Positions 19,987 through 28,158 of a stretch of 64,000 nt of DNA are shown one piece after another. The notes under the pieces are model-generated. The model saw only the letters and a list, made by a program, of their open reading frames with translations. It had not been told where the DNA came from and ran no database searches. The stretch is from positions 868,001 through 932,000 of the forward strand of contig NZ_BAAAPK010000001.1 of NCBI RefSeq assembly GCF_039531105.1. The letters run 5' to 3'. Source of the stretch: Microbacterium lacus. Its GTDB lineage: Bacteria; Actinomycetota; Actinomycetes; Actinomycetales; Microbacteriaceae. Each line of letters starts with the position of its first letter. Position 1 is the stretch's first letter. The translations under genes and the position numbers were made by a program.

Positions 19987-21018
19987 TCAGTCCACGCCGA
20001 CCAGGACGTCGTCACCCTCCCGCACGTCCCCGCGCCCATCGCGGTTGCTGGTGACGAAGAGCGCCGACCCGTCCGGCGCGCGCACGACGTCGCGGATACG
20101 CCCGTACTCGCCGACGAACCGGTCGGTCGATGCGCTCAGGTCATCCAGCGGCACACTCCGCAGTCGCTCTCCACGCAGGTTCGCGATCAGAAGATCGTCG
20201 CCGACGACCGCGATGCCGCTCGGCGAGGCGTCGGCGGGCTTCCACTGCTGGACCGGATCGACAAATCGGTCATCGTCCGCGATGCCCTCCACGATCGGCC
20301 ATCCGTAGTTCTGGCCGGGTTCGATCACGTTGAGCTCGTCCCAGGTGTCCTGACCGAATTCGGCGGCGTAGAGGGTGCCCTCGGCATCCCAGGCGATCCC
20401 CTGCGGATTGCGGTGGCCGAGGCTGTAGACGAGCGACCCAGGCAGGGGGTTGTCGGCGGGCACCGCGCCGTCGGGGGTCATCCGCAGGATCTTCCCCGCG
20501 AGCGAGGCCGGATCCTGCGCGGCGGCCCGCTCCCCGGCATCGCCGACCGTGGCGTACAGCATCCCGTCCGGGCCGAACGCGATACGCCCGCCGTTGTGCG
20601 TGCGCGCCGAGGGCAGTCCGTCCAGCACCGTCTCGGGCTTGCCGAGGCGCAGCGGCGAGCCCGACAGCCGGAACCGCTGGATGCGGTTGCCACTCGCCGC
20701 GGTGGAGTAGGCGTAAAGGCGCTCCTCCGCATCGACGGCGAGGCCCAGCAGGCCGCCCTCGCCACCGGGAGTGACGCCCTCGACCGTGCCGACGACCCGC
20801 GTGGTGCCGTCGGGCAGCAGTTCGAGGATGCGCGCGGTGTCCCGCTCGCTGATGAGCGCGGTTCCGTCCGCGAGGAACGCCACGGACCACGGTGCCGCGA
20901 GGTCGGTGGCGATGATCTCGCTCTCGGCCGCAGCGCCGCGCGGCTCGGCCGATGCTGCGCAGCCGCCGATCATGAGCGCCGCGAGGGCGAGAGTCGAAAC
21001 GATGAGGGGCTGCCGCAT
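19987..21018 (-). CDS. PQQ-type glucose/sorbosone dehydrogenase lipoprotein
   Basis: The 343-residue product has a lipoprotein signal peptide with lipobox IGGC (Cys near residue 19). A six-bladed beta-propeller of the glucose/sorbosone dehydrogenase family follows. Visible motifs include HNGGRIAFGPDGMLYATVGD with the catalytic His, and SLGHRNPQGIAWD. It should sit on the outer membrane face and oxidise a sugar with PQQ; the actual substrate cannot be told. The start at 21018 places the signal peptide at the N-terminus; longer in-frame extensions lack one. Confidence 0.88.
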   Translation of the reverse strand: MRQPLIVSTLALAALMIGGCAASAEPRGAAAESEIIATDLAAPWSVAFLADGTALISERDTARILELLPDGTTRVVGTVEGVTPGGEGGLLGLAVDAEERLYAYSTAASGNRIQRFRLSGSPLRLGKPETVLDGLPSARTHNGGRIAFGPDGMLYATVGDAGERAAAQDPASLAGKILRMTPDGAVPADNPLPGSLVYSLGHRNPQGIAWDAEGTLYAAEFGQDTWDELNVIEPGQNYGWPIVEGIADDDRFVDPVQQWKPADASPSGIAVVGDDLLIANLRGERLRSVPLDDLSASTDRFVGEYGRIRDVVRAPDGSALFVTSNRDGRGDVREGDDVLVGVD

Positions 21019-21211
21019 GCTCGACAGCCTTGCCGGTCGAGGTGCGAGTCGCCTGAGTGGTGTAAGCTGATCCATTGGTGCCTGCGCCCTGCTGGCCCTG
21101 CACCGCGAACGTGAGCCCTCCACTGGCGTGTTCCGCCGGCCTTCTGGTCGGAGAACCACCCCGGAGCGGGATTCACGAACATCTCCGTTCGAACAAGAAA
21201 GCAGCACTACT

Positions 21212-21658
21212 GTGACGCGCACGTACACCCCCAAGGCTGGCGAAGCCCAGCGCGAGTGGCTGGTCATCGACGCCACCGACGTCGTTCTCGGCCGCCTCGC
21301 CTCGCACGCGGCAGCACTCCTCCGCGGGAAGCACAAGGCGACCTTCGCCCCCCACATGGACATGGGCGACTTCGTCATCATCATCAATGCCGAGAAGGTG
21401 GCCCTCACCGGCCAGAAGCTCCAGAACAAGAAGGCCTACCGCCACTCGGGCTACCCGGGCGGCCTGAAGTCGGTCACGTACGACGAGCTCCTCTCCAAGA
21501 ACCCCGAGCGGGCCGTCGAGAAGGCCGTGCGCGGCATGCTCCCCAAGAACAGCCTGGGTGCGCAGCAGCTCACCAAGCTCAAGGTCTACCGCGGCGCCGA
21601 GCACCCCCACGGTGCGCAGCAGCCCAAGACCTTCACCCTCGACCAGGTCGCCCAGTAA
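21212..21658 (+). CDS. rplM: 50S ribosomal protein L13
   Basis: The GTG at 21212 opens a 148-residue protein beginning [16 protein letters not shown]. It has the L13 signatures [18 protein letters not shown] and [12 protein letters not shown] and the usual length. An extended frame runs upstream but is not part of the family. rpsI follows 30 bp downstream, the universal L13-S9 pair. TGTAAGCT at 21061-21068 could be an extended -10, giving a leader of about 140 nt that might hold regulatory structure. Confidence 0.98.
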   Translation: MTRTYTPKAGEAQREWLVIDATDVVLGRLASHAAALLRGKHKATFAPHMDMGDFVIIINAEKVALTGQKLQNKKAYRHSGYPGGLKSVTYDELLSKNPERAVEKAVRGMLPKNSLGAQQLTKLKVYRGAEHPHGAQQPKTFTLDQVAQ

Positions 21659-21688
21659 GCGCCGCCCAGACTGACGAAGGACATACTC

Positions 21689-22168
21689 GTGGCGAACATC
21701 GAAGAATCCACCGAAACCTCCTACTCGACCGAGACCGCGGTCGACCAGGCAGCCGTTGCTGCTGAGCGCCCCGTGCTCAGCGTCCCCGGCGCCGCGGTCG
21801 GTCGTCGCAAGCAGGCCATCGCCCGCGTGCGCATCGTCCCCGGTACGGGTGTCATCACGGTCAACGGCCGCACGTTCGAGGACTACTTCCCGAACAAGCT
21901 GCACCAGCAGCTCGTGAAGGATCCGTTCACCGTGCTCAACCTCACTGACGCGTACGACGTGATCGCGCGCATCTCCGGTGGCGGCCCCTCCGGTCAGGCC
22001 GGGGCGCTGCGCCTGGGCATCGCCCGTTCGCTGAACGGTGTCGACGTCGAGAACAACCGCGCCACCCTGAAGAAGGCCGGCTTCCTCTCGCGCGACGCTC
22101 GCGTGAAGGAGCGCAAGAAGGCCGGTCTCAAGAAGGCCCGCAAGGCCCCTCAGTACTCGAAGCGCTGA
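21689..22168 (+). CDS. rpsI: 30S ribosomal protein S9
   Basis: The product has 159 residues from GTG, preceded by GAAGGA. An acidic N-terminal extension of about 35 residues, frequent in Actinobacteria, precedes the conserved [18 protein letters not shown]. It ends in the basic C-terminal tail [11 protein letters not shown] that reaches the decoding site. It is the second gene of the rplM-rpsI-glmM transcription unit. Confidence 0.98.
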   Translation: MANIEESTETSYSTETAVDQAAVAAERPVLSVPGAAVGRRKQAIARVRIVPGTGVITVNGRTFEDYFPNKLHQQLVKDPFTVLNLTDAYDVIARISGGGPSGQAGALRLGIARSLNGVDVENNRATLKKAGFLSRDARVKERKKAGLKKARKAPQYSKR

Positions 22169-22185
22169 TCGGGAACACCCTCCGT

Positions 22186-23544
22186 ATGCCGCTCTTTGGC
22201 ACGGACGGGGTGCGGGGGCTGGCCAACGGCCCCCTCACCGCCGATCTCGCACTCACCCTGGCCCAGGCGACCGCCGTCGTCCTGGGCCAGGGCCGTACTG
22301 CCGAGGCCCGCAAGGCCGCCGGCAAGCGTCTCACCGCCGTCGTCGCGCGCGACCCGCGCGTCTCGGGTGAGTTCCTCGCTGCCGCCGTTGCGGCGGGGCT
22401 CGCCTCGTCCGGTGTGGACGTGCTCGACGCAGGCGTTCTGCCGACCCCGGCGACCGCGTACCTGATCGCCGACATCGACGCCGACTTCGGCGTGATGGTC
22501 TCGGCGTCCCACAATCCGGCTCCCGACAACGGGATCAAGATCTTCGCCCGCGGCGGCGTCAAGCTCCCCGACGAGGTCGAGCAGCGCATCGAAGCGGCCC
22601 TTTCGGCCCCGAAGCTGCAGCCCACCGGCGCCGGAGTCGGCCGCATCCGACGGTTCGCGGATGCCGAGGACCGCTACGTCGTCCACCTCCTGGCGTCGCT
22701 GCCCCACCGCCTGGATGGGCTGCACGTCGTGCTCGACTGCGCGCACGGCGCGGCATCCGGAGTCTCGCCCGAGACGTTCCGCGACGCGGGGGCCCGGGTC
22801 ACGGTGATCGGCGCCGATCCCGACGGGCTGAACATCAACGACGGCGTCGGCTCGACGCACCTCGACCTGCTGGCTGAGCACGTGGTGCGGGTCGGTGCGG
22901 ACGTCGGCATCGCGCACGATGGCGACGCGGACCGCTGCCTCGCGGTGGACGCCCGCGGTCGGATCGTGGACGGCGACCAGATCATGGCGATTCTCGCGGT
23001 GTCGATGAAGGAGCGCGGACACCTCGTGGACGACACGCTCGTCGCGACCGTGATGAGCAACCTGGGTCTGCACCGGGCGATGGCCGACGCGGGCATCACG
23101 GTCGAGCAGACCGGCGTCGGCGACCGCTACGTGCTGGAGCGCATGAACGAGGGCGGATTCTCGCTCGGCGGCGAGCAGTCCGGCCACGTGATCATGAGCG
23201 AATACGCCACCACCGGCGACGGGCTGCTGACGGGGCTGCACCTCATGTCCGAAATGGCGCGCACCGGCCGATCGCTCGCCGACCTCGCCTCGATCATGAC
23301 CGTGTACCCGCAGGTGCTGGTGAACGTGCGCGGCGTCGACCGGACTCGGGCCTCATCCGATGCCGGCGTCGCGGCCGCGGTCGCGGAGGTCTCGGCCGAG
23401 CTCGGCGATTCGGGCCGCGTGCTGCTGCGCCCGTCGGGCACCGAGGAGATGGTGCGCGTCATGGTGGAGGCGGCGTCCGCGGACGTCGCGCAGGACTACG
23501 CCGACCGCCTGGCCGACGTCGTGCGCGAGCGGCTCGCGCTGTAG
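22186..23544 (+). CDS. glmM: phosphoglucosamine mutase
   Basis: The 452-residue protein begins [18 protein letters not shown]. It contains the phosphoserine loop [13 protein letters not shown] near residue 105, the metal-binding loop DGDADRC near 245, the sugar-binding loop GGEQSGHVI and the phosphate loop [11 protein letters not shown]. It converts glucosamine-6-phosphate to glucosamine-1-phosphate on the path to UDP-GlcNAc and peptidoglycan. It starts 17 bp after rpsI and is probably cotranscribed. glmS, the preceding enzyme of the pathway, is also in this window (28.2-30.0 kb). Confidence 0.97.
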   Translation: MPLFGTDGVRGLANGPLTADLALTLAQATAVVLGQGRTAEARKAAGKRLTAVVARDPRVSGEFLAAAVAAGLASSGVDVLDAGVLPTPATAYLIADIDADFGVMVSASHNPAPDNGIKIFARGGVKLPDEVEQRIEAALSAPKLQPTGAGVGRIRRFADAEDRYVVHLLASLPHRLDGLHVVLDCAHGAASGVSPETFRDAGARVTVIGADPDGLNINDGVGSTHLDLLAEHVVRVGADVGIAHDGDADRCLAVDARGRIVDGDQIMAILAVSMKERGHLVDDTLVATVMSNLGLHRAMADAGITVEQTGVGDRYVLERMNEGGFSLGGEQSGHVIMSEYATTGDGLLTGLHLMSEMARTGRSLADLASIMTVYPQVLVNVRGVDRTRASSDAGVAAAVAEVSAELGDSGRVLLRPSGTEEMVRVMVEAASADVAQDYADRLADVVRERLAL

Positions 23545-23545
23545 C

Positions 23546-23602
23546 TCATCCGTCACCCGCGCACGCGCATCGAGCCGTTTCGCGTGCGCAGGTGACGGAT
23601 GA
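23546..23602. terminator. long imperfect palindrome after glmM, probable bidirectional terminator
   Basis: TCATCCGTCACC pairs with GGTGACGGATGA, and inside them GCGCACGCG pairs with CGCGTGCGC. Together they make a 22-position stem with one mismatch and a 13-nt loop. It fills the gap between glmM and a convergent small gene. No T-run follows, as is common for actinobacterial terminators. Confidence 0.6.
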
Positions 23603-23612
23603 ACGTCGCAGG

Positions 23613-23822
23613 TCAGTTGGGCGCGGCCTCGTCCTCTTCGGGCTCGAAGGTCGACACCTCGCCGGTGTGACCCGCGGCGACGCCGTCTGGATGGTTCGGG
23701 ATCGTGCCGTCCTGCCCGAGCCCGTCGGGCTTGGGCGCGGGCTCCGCGCCGCCGGTGGGGGAAGTCTCGACGTCGGGGCCTTCGAGCGCGCCGTCGTCGC
23801 TGGTGTTCGTGGTCTCATCCAT
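23613..23822 (-). CDS. small acidic hypothetical protein
   Basis: The 69-residue protein is rich in Glu, Asp, Pro, Gly and Thr (begins MDETTNTSDDGALEGPD). It has no hydrophobic segment and is probably disordered in the cytosol. A -10 box at the leaderless distance from the ATG supports expression. I do not recognise a named family. Confidence 0.6.
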   Translation of the reverse strand: MDETTNTSDDGALEGPDVETSPTGGAEPAPKPDGLGQDGTIPNHPDGVAAGHTGEVSTFEPEEDEAAPN

Positions 23823-23828
23823 AGCCGG

Positions 23829-23834
23829 ACCGTA
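23829..23834 (-). promoter_or_regulatory. -10 box of the small acidic protein gene (leaderless)
   Basis: TACGGT on the minus strand lies 6 nt before the ATG, the same hexamer and spacing as galU. Confidence 0.5.
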
Positions 23835-23910
23835 CGCGTCCGCCCGCGTGGCGGCATCCCGTGGCGCGAAACGGGTGGTCGTGCTACGCGTCGCCGCGCT
23901 CCGGCGTGCA

Positions 23911-23998
23911 TAACTCCCGCAACCTGCTCGTCGTGGTGCGTCGGAACCGCAGAAATCCGCGGCGCCGGTCCATGCCTGCGCGCGGATTGCGGGAGTAA
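23911..23998. repeat. palindromic intergenic element with ACTCCCGCAA arms, copy A
   Basis: ACTCCCGCAA (23913-23922) and TTGCGGGAGT (23987-23996) form a perfect 10-bp inverted repeat around 64 bp. A related element with ACTCCCGC arms and an internal CGCGGATT lies at 48993-49091. It occupies the space between the small acidic gene and the acetolactate decarboxylase gene. No open frame inside looks real. Confidence 0.6.
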
Positions 23999-24015
23999 AG
24001 AACCGCCGGCGGCTC

Positions 24016-24744
24016 TCAGCGCCCGATGCCGCCCTCCACGACGGCGATCCGGTGGTCCTCGCCGTGCGTGAGCTCGGTCGACAAGAACACCGGGTCGGTC
24101 GGCAGCCGCAGATCGAACCGCGCGTGCGCAGCCAGGCGCAGCGCGGCGTCGGCGACCGAGACGTCGAGCACGTGGCCGCCGGAGCGGCGGTCCTCGGCCA
24201 GGAAATGCATGTGCAGACCGGCGACCGTGATGCCTTGGTAGATCGCCGGCGCCCAGAACCCGACCACCGTGCCGCGAACCCCCTCGAGTACCGTCTCGAT
24301 TTGGCTGCGGGTCACGTCGGCGAGGGGGCGGAACGGATGCCGCTGCCTCGGCGTCACGCGCACGCGCACGCTCGCGAACTCTCCGTCGAGGCGCACCGCA
24401 TGGAACAGGTTGCGGCTCGCCAGCCCTGCCTCCACCTGGGCGGTGAGGGCTGCCAGGTCGGCGTCGCGCACGGCCTCCGCCGACGCGTCCGGCCCCGGGC
24501 ACACGTCGACGAACGGCAGGATCTGCTCATCGGTCATCCGCTCGGGAGTTGCGTCGACCGTGCACTCGAACACCTCGCCGTCCAGGACGATCACCTCGCC
24601 GCCCAGGTGGTCGACGCAGCCGATGCCGAAGTCGCCGAGCGCGCGCACCTCGCCGACGCCGATGCCCGACTCGTATGCGCCCACGAGGAGGGCGTCGAGG
24701 ACGGCGAACTGGGTGACCGGGGTGTGCGAGATGGGCGCGCTCAT
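24016..24744 (-). CDS. budA: alpha-acetolactate decarboxylase
   Basis: The 242-residue protein matches the acetolactate decarboxylase family in length and motifs. GLHMHF supplies two zinc-binding His, and DRRSGGHVLD the third. A conserved acidic segment is seen near the N-terminus. The enzyme turns alpha-acetolactate into acetoin. No acetolactate synthase or butanediol dehydrogenase gene is adjacent, so it acts as a stand-alone gene, possibly diverting valine-pathway overflow. Two copies of a GGGGGACA-type motif and a leaderless -10 lie upstream. Confidence 0.92.
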   Translation of the reverse strand: MSAPISHTPVTQFAVLDALLVGAYESGIGVGEVRALGDFGIGCVDHLGGEVIVLDGEVFECTVDATPERMTDEQILPFVDVCPGPDASAEAVRDADLAALTAQVEAGLASRNLFHAVRLDGEFASVRVRVTPRQRHPFRPLADVTRSQIETVLEGVRGTVVGFWAPAIYQGITVAGLHMHFLAEDRRSGGHVLDVSVADAALRLAAHARFDLRLPTDPVFLSTELTHGEDHRIAVVEGGIGR

Positions 24745-24750
24745 CGGGCC

Positions 24751-24756
24751 ACGCTA
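24751..24756 (-). promoter_or_regulatory. -10 box of budA (leaderless)
   Basis: TAGCGT on the minus strand is 6 nt before the ATG. The inverted-repeat motif centred about 50 bp upstream would overlap or adjoin the -35 region. Confidence 0.5.
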
Positions 24757-24783
24757 TCGGTGGTGCTGCGGATGTCCGCCGAA

Positions 24784-24827
24784 CGGGGGACAGGAAGACG
24801 TATGCAGGGGCCGGAATGTCCCCCGAA
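24784..24827. promoter_or_regulatory. GTCCCC-type inverted repeat upstream of budA
   Basis: CGGGGGACA (24784-24792) and TGTCCCCCG (24817-24825) form a perfect 9-bp inverted repeat 24 bp apart. TGTCCCCCGAA (24817-24827) is the exact reverse complement of the 11-mer before the GT2 gene. Either two operator half-sites or a large hairpin is possible. Confidence 0.45.
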
Positions 24828-24942
24828 GTGCCGACAGACAGCGTCCGATCGCGTCCGTAGGCTCGAACGTGAGCATCCCCCCGCTGATGCTGCAGCCGCC
24901 GACATTCGGGTTGAGGCGGTTGGCATAACCCCCTAGCGGAAG

Positions 24943-24978
24943 AGAGACCCCCGGTTTCCCCCAGATCCGGGGGTCTCT
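24943..24978 (-). terminator. hairpin terminator of the ppx/gppA gene
   Basis: AGAGACCCCCGG and CCGGGGGTCTCT form a perfect 12-bp stem with a 12-nt loop, starting 17 nt past the stop codon of the Ppx/GppA gene. Confidence 0.7.
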
Positions 24979-24994
24979 GCTCGTCCGGGGAGCC

Positions 24995-25939
24995 TCAGGG
25001 CGTCGGGGCGTTCCAGTTCAGCGACTCGATGTAACGCAGGAGCACGCCTTCGCGCAGCGCCCACGGTGAGACCTCGAGCTCGTCGACGTCCATGATCTTC
25101 ATCGCCTGATGAAGGACGACCGCGCCCGCGACGATCTGGAACGTGCGGTCCGCGGTGATCCCGGGCAGCTCCTGCCGCATCTCGGCGGGGATGCGCGCGA
25201 GGCGCGGGATCCACGCCTTCAGCTCCTTGCGCGGCAGGATCATCTTCTCGATGCTCGACCAGCCCGGCGCCGGGTATCCGGCGAGCTTCGCGAGAGACCG
25301 GATGGCCTTGGACGAGCCCACGACGTGATCGGGACGGGGGAGCCCCGCGAAGCGCTCGGCGACCGGCTGGAGCACGCTCGCGGCGTGGGCGCGCAGCGCG
25401 TCGATCGCATCGGGACCGGGCGGGTCCTCGGGGAGGAACTGCACGGTCATGCGCCCGGCGCCGAGCGGGACCGACTCCGCGGCATCCGGAAGCTCGTCGG
25501 CCCCCGCCGCGATCTCGAGCGATCCGCCGCCGATGTCGAACAGCAGGATCTGCCCCGCCGCCCAGCCGAACCAGCGCCGCACCGCGAGGAACGTGTACCG
25601 CGCCTCGGTCTCGCCGCCGAGCACCTGCAGCTCCTGTCCGAGGGCCGCTTCGATCCGGGCGATCACCTCGGGGCCGTTCGTCGCCTCGCGGACCGCAGAG
25701 GTCGCCGTCGCGAGCAGCTCGTCGACCCCCTCGGCCTCGGCCGTTCTGCGGGCTTCGGCGACGGCATCCACGAGCGCGCGCACGCCCTCCTCGGTGATCG
25801 CGCCGTCCGCGTCGAGGTACCGCATGAGCCGCAGCACGGTGCGCTGGCTCGTCGTCGCGAGCGGGCGGCCGCCCGGGTGGACGTCGGCGGCGAGCAGGTG
25901 GACGGTGTTCGAGCCGATGTCGAGGACTCCGAGGCGCAC
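24995..25939 (-). CDS. Ppx/GppA family phosphatase
   Basis: The 314-residue product begins MRLGVLDIGSNTVHLLAADV, the phosphate-1 loop of the ASKHA fold, and has the second loop LFDIGGGSLEIAAG near residue 140. These motifs define exopolyphosphatase/guanosine pentaphosphatase proteins. It has the short two-domain form, without the C-terminal HD domain of E. coli Ppx, as in mycobacterial Ppx1/Ppx2. Polyphosphate hydrolysis is the expected reaction. The GTG start is supported by a leaderless -10 box; coaA is divergent, 42 bp away. Confidence 0.9.
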   Translation of the reverse strand: MRLGVLDIGSNTVHLLAADVHPGGRPLATTSQRTVLRLMRYLDADGAITEEGVRALVDAVAEARRTAEAEGVDELLATATSAVREATNGPEVIARIEAALGQELQVLGGETEARYTFLAVRRWFGWAAGQILLFDIGGGSLEIAAGADELPDAAESVPLGAGRMTVQFLPEDPPGPDAIDALRAHAASVLQPVAERFAGLPRPDHVVGSSKAIRSLAKLAGYPAPGWSSIEKMILPRKELKAWIPRLARIPAEMRQELPGITADRTFQIVAGAVVLHQAMKIMDVDELEVSPWALREGVLLRYIESLNWNAPTP

Positions 25940-25946
25940 GGATCAC

Positions 25947-25952
25947 AGGCTA
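25947..25952 (-). promoter_or_regulatory. -10 box of the ppx/gppA gene (leaderless)
   Basis: TAGCCT on the minus strand, 7 nt before the GTG start. Confidence 0.5.
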
Positions 25953-25968
25953 GCGGCACGTGCCCCGA

Positions 25969-25974
25969 TACGAT
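25969..25974 (+). promoter_or_regulatory. -10 box of coaA (leaderless)
   Basis: TACGAT lies 7 nt before the ATG at 25982. An in-frame ATG at 25973 overlaps this box and so is unlikely to be used. Confidence 0.55.
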
Positions 25975-25981
25975 GTCTCCG

Positions 25982-26926
25982 ATGTCCGTCGACGCAGCCG
26001 CCCCCGCCCCCTCGCTGTACCGCGAGATCGACCGAGCGGAGTGGGCGCGCCTCGCGGCGGACATGGCGCAGCCGCTCAGCGAGACCGAGATCGTCCAGAT
26101 CCGCGGCATCGGCGATCGGCTCGACATCGCCGAGGTCCGCGAGGTCTACCTGCCGCTCAGCCGGCTCCTCAGCCTGTACGCGAACGCGACCCAGCGCCTG
26201 GGCGCCGACACGAGCGCGTTCCTGCGCGATTCCGAGACCACGACGCCGTTCGTGGTCGCGGTCGCGGGGAGCGTCGCGGTCGGCAAGTCCACGATCGCGC
26301 GGCTTCTGCGCGAGCTCATGAGCCGCTGGCCCGGCACCCCGCGTGTCGAGCTCGTCACGACCGACGGCTTCCTCTATCCGAACGCCGAGCTCGAGCGCCG
26401 CGGACTCATGGAGCGGAAGGGCTTTCCCGAGTCCTACGACCGCCGCGCGCTCGTCCGCTTCCTCACCGAGGTCAAGAGCGGCGCCGCCGAAGCGCGGGCT
26501 CCGTTCTACTCGCACATGCGGTACGACATCGTGCCCGACGCGCACGTGACCGTCCGGCGGCCGGACGTCGTGATCGTCGAAGGCCTCAACGTCCTTCAGC
26601 CCTCTCCGTCCCCGGGGGACATCGCGGTGAGCGAGCTGTTCGATTTCTCGATCTACGTGGATGCCGACACCGATCACATCGCGTCGTGGTACGTCGACCG
26701 ATTCCTTGCGCTCCGCCGCGGAGCGTTTGCGAACCCGAACTCGTTCTTCAATGTCTTCTCGCACCTCTCGGACGACGAAGCGGTGCAGACCGCGATGGGG
26801 TACTGGAACGACATCAACCTGCCGAACCTGCGCGAGAACGTGCTGCCCACGAAACACCAGGCGCGATTGATCCTGCAGAAGGGCGCCGGGCACACCGTCG
26901 AGCGGGTGCTGCTGCGCAAATTGTGA
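25982..26926 (+). CDS. coaA: type I pantothenate kinase
   Basis: The 314-residue protein has the usual CoaA length. The P-loop GSVAVGKSTIARLL is near residue 95, and TTDGFLYPN, the MERKGFPESYD loop and IVEGLNVLQP follow. It phosphorylates pantothenate, the first and feedback-regulated step of coenzyme A synthesis. It has its own promoter and is divergent from the Ppx/GppA gene. Confidence 0.97.
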   Translation: MSVDAAAPAPSLYREIDRAEWARLAADMAQPLSETEIVQIRGIGDRLDIAEVREVYLPLSRLLSLYANATQRLGADTSAFLRDSETTTPFVVAVAGSVAVGKSTIARLLRELMSRWPGTPRVELVTTDGFLYPNAELERRGLMERKGFPESYDRRALVRFLTEVKSGAAEARAPFYSHMRYDIVPDAHVTVRRPDVVIVEGLNVLQPSPSPGDIAVSELFDFSIYVDADTDHIASWYVDRFLALRRGAFANPNSFFNVFSHLSDDEAVQTAMGYWNDINLPNLRENVLPTKHQARLILQKGAGHTVERVLLRKL

Positions 26927-27069
26927 CGCCTCCGCGTCATTCGCAACCCGGCATTGGCGCCCGCGTCGGGGGCTGTGCTAGGTTCACCCTCGTACCGTCA
27001 TTGGGGTGACGATACTGCGGCTGTGCACCCGAAGCGCACCCGTATCGCTTGTGAGATCTGGGGATGAAC

Positions 27070-27912
27070 ATGGCCATTGGCGCGCCCGAAAACGAAACGC
27101 CCACGGCGACCGGCGTCAGCCGTCGCACGCTGGTAAAGGGTGCGGCCTGGGCCGTCCCGGTCATCGCCCTCGCCGCTCCGGTTCCCGCGTTCGCGGCTTC
27201 GCGCTGCACGCCCACCACGGCCCTGGACTCGCTCGCCGTCGGCACGAAGCCCTCCTCGATCACCTTCTTCCCCTCCGAGAACCCGCCGGTGACGGCATCC
27301 CTCGCGTGGTCCTCGTCGTCGAACCAGGTCAACCGCGGCAACACCGGCGAGGTCGCGCAGACGAGCACCACCCCGTCGTGGCGCTATCTGGAGATGGAGA
27401 TGGAGCGCAACGGGCAGCGCGCGCTCACGCAGGGCGACTGGGTTCAGCTGACGATCACGATGAGCAAGCCCGTCACGAACCTTTCGTTCATCATCCACGA
27501 CATCGACCAGACGCAGTCGGGGTGGCGCGACCTCATCAACGTCCGCACGGCCGGCTACACCGCGAACCTCGGCAGCCCCACCAACATCCAGGGCACCGGC
27601 TCGGAAGCGAACCCGTTCCGCCCCATTCAGAACGGCGACTACCCGATCAACAGCGGCGAGAACGCGATCCGGCTCACGTGGGCCGGCCCCGTCCAGACCG
27701 TCGTCATCCGCTACGTCGCGGGCATCACCGGCAACTCCGGCAACCAGCACGTCGGCATCGGCAACCTCAGCTACAACGCGTGCGTCACCCCCACCGGTCC
27801 GACCTCGCGCTCGCTCTCGGCACGCAGCGTCGCGCCTTCCGGCGATCAGGGACTGCTCGTCCCGCCGACGGGCGGTACGCCGATCGACAGCGACGGGTCG
27901 ACCGACCTCTGA
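27070..27912 (+). CDS. Tat-exported protein of unknown function
   Basis: Counting from the ATG at 27070, where GGGG stands 6 nt upstream, the protein has 280 residues. Its N-terminus carries a Tat signal: SRRTLVKG near residue 17, then AAWAVPVIALAAPVPAFAA with a likely cleavage near residue 43. The mature part is beta-rich with many Asn, Thr and Trp residues and ends in a polar tail, without a sorting motif. It resembles actinobacterial surface proteins with Ig- or lectin-like folds, but I cannot name a domain. TAGGTT at 26979-26984 is a possible -10. A strong hairpin follows the gene. Confidence 0.75.
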   Translation: MAIGAPENETPTATGVSRRTLVKGAAWAVPVIALAAPVPAFAASRCTPTTALDSLAVGTKPSSITFFPSENPPVTASLAWSSSSNQVNRGNTGEVAQTSTTPSWRYLEMEMERNGQRALTQGDWVQLTITMSKPVTNLSFIIHDIDQTQSGWRDLINVRTAGYTANLGSPTNIQGTGSEANPFRPIQNGDYPINSGENAIRLTWAGPVQTVVIRYVAGITGNSGNQHVGIGNLSYNACVTPTGPTSRSLSARSVAPSGDQGLLVPPTGGTPIDSDGSTDL

Positions 27913-27963
27913 AATCTCCTGCGTCGCCGACCCCGAGCGGTCGCCGCGATGCAGATCCAGACC

Positions 27964-28005
27964 CGGAACGGGGTGCCGCAGTGGGGACCGCGGCATCCCG
28001 TTCCG
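27964..28005 (+). terminator. hairpin terminator after the Tat-exported gene
   Basis: CGGAACGGGGTGCCGC pairs with GCGGCATCCCGTTCCG over 16 positions (one G-T pair) around a 10-nt loop, about 50 nt after the stop. The rest of the 246-bp gap up to glmS holds no credible gene. Confidence 0.7.
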
Positions 28006-28145
28006 ACTCCACCCAAGCATCCCGGTCCCCTGTGAGTGCGGCATCCGCCCGCAGGTTCGTACCCCGCCGAGGCGGGTGCCGCGCTCAGGATGCTCGCACG
28101 GCGGGCCCGGCAAGCGCCCCTCAGGTTGCTCGCACCCCGCCCCCG

Positions 28146-28151
28146 TAGGAT
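28146..28151 (+). promoter_or_regulatory. -10 box of glmS (leaderless)
   Basis: TAGGAT lies 7 nt before the glmS ATG at 28159. The very short or absent leader leaves no room for a glmS ribozyme. Confidence 0.5.
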
Positions 28152-28158
28152 TGAGCCC

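Noticed and set aside
28101..28158. glmS ribozyme upstream of glmS
   Set aside because: The -10 box is 7 nt from the start, leaving no transcribed leader, and no ribozyme-like fold was seen; these ribozymes are typical of Firmicutes.
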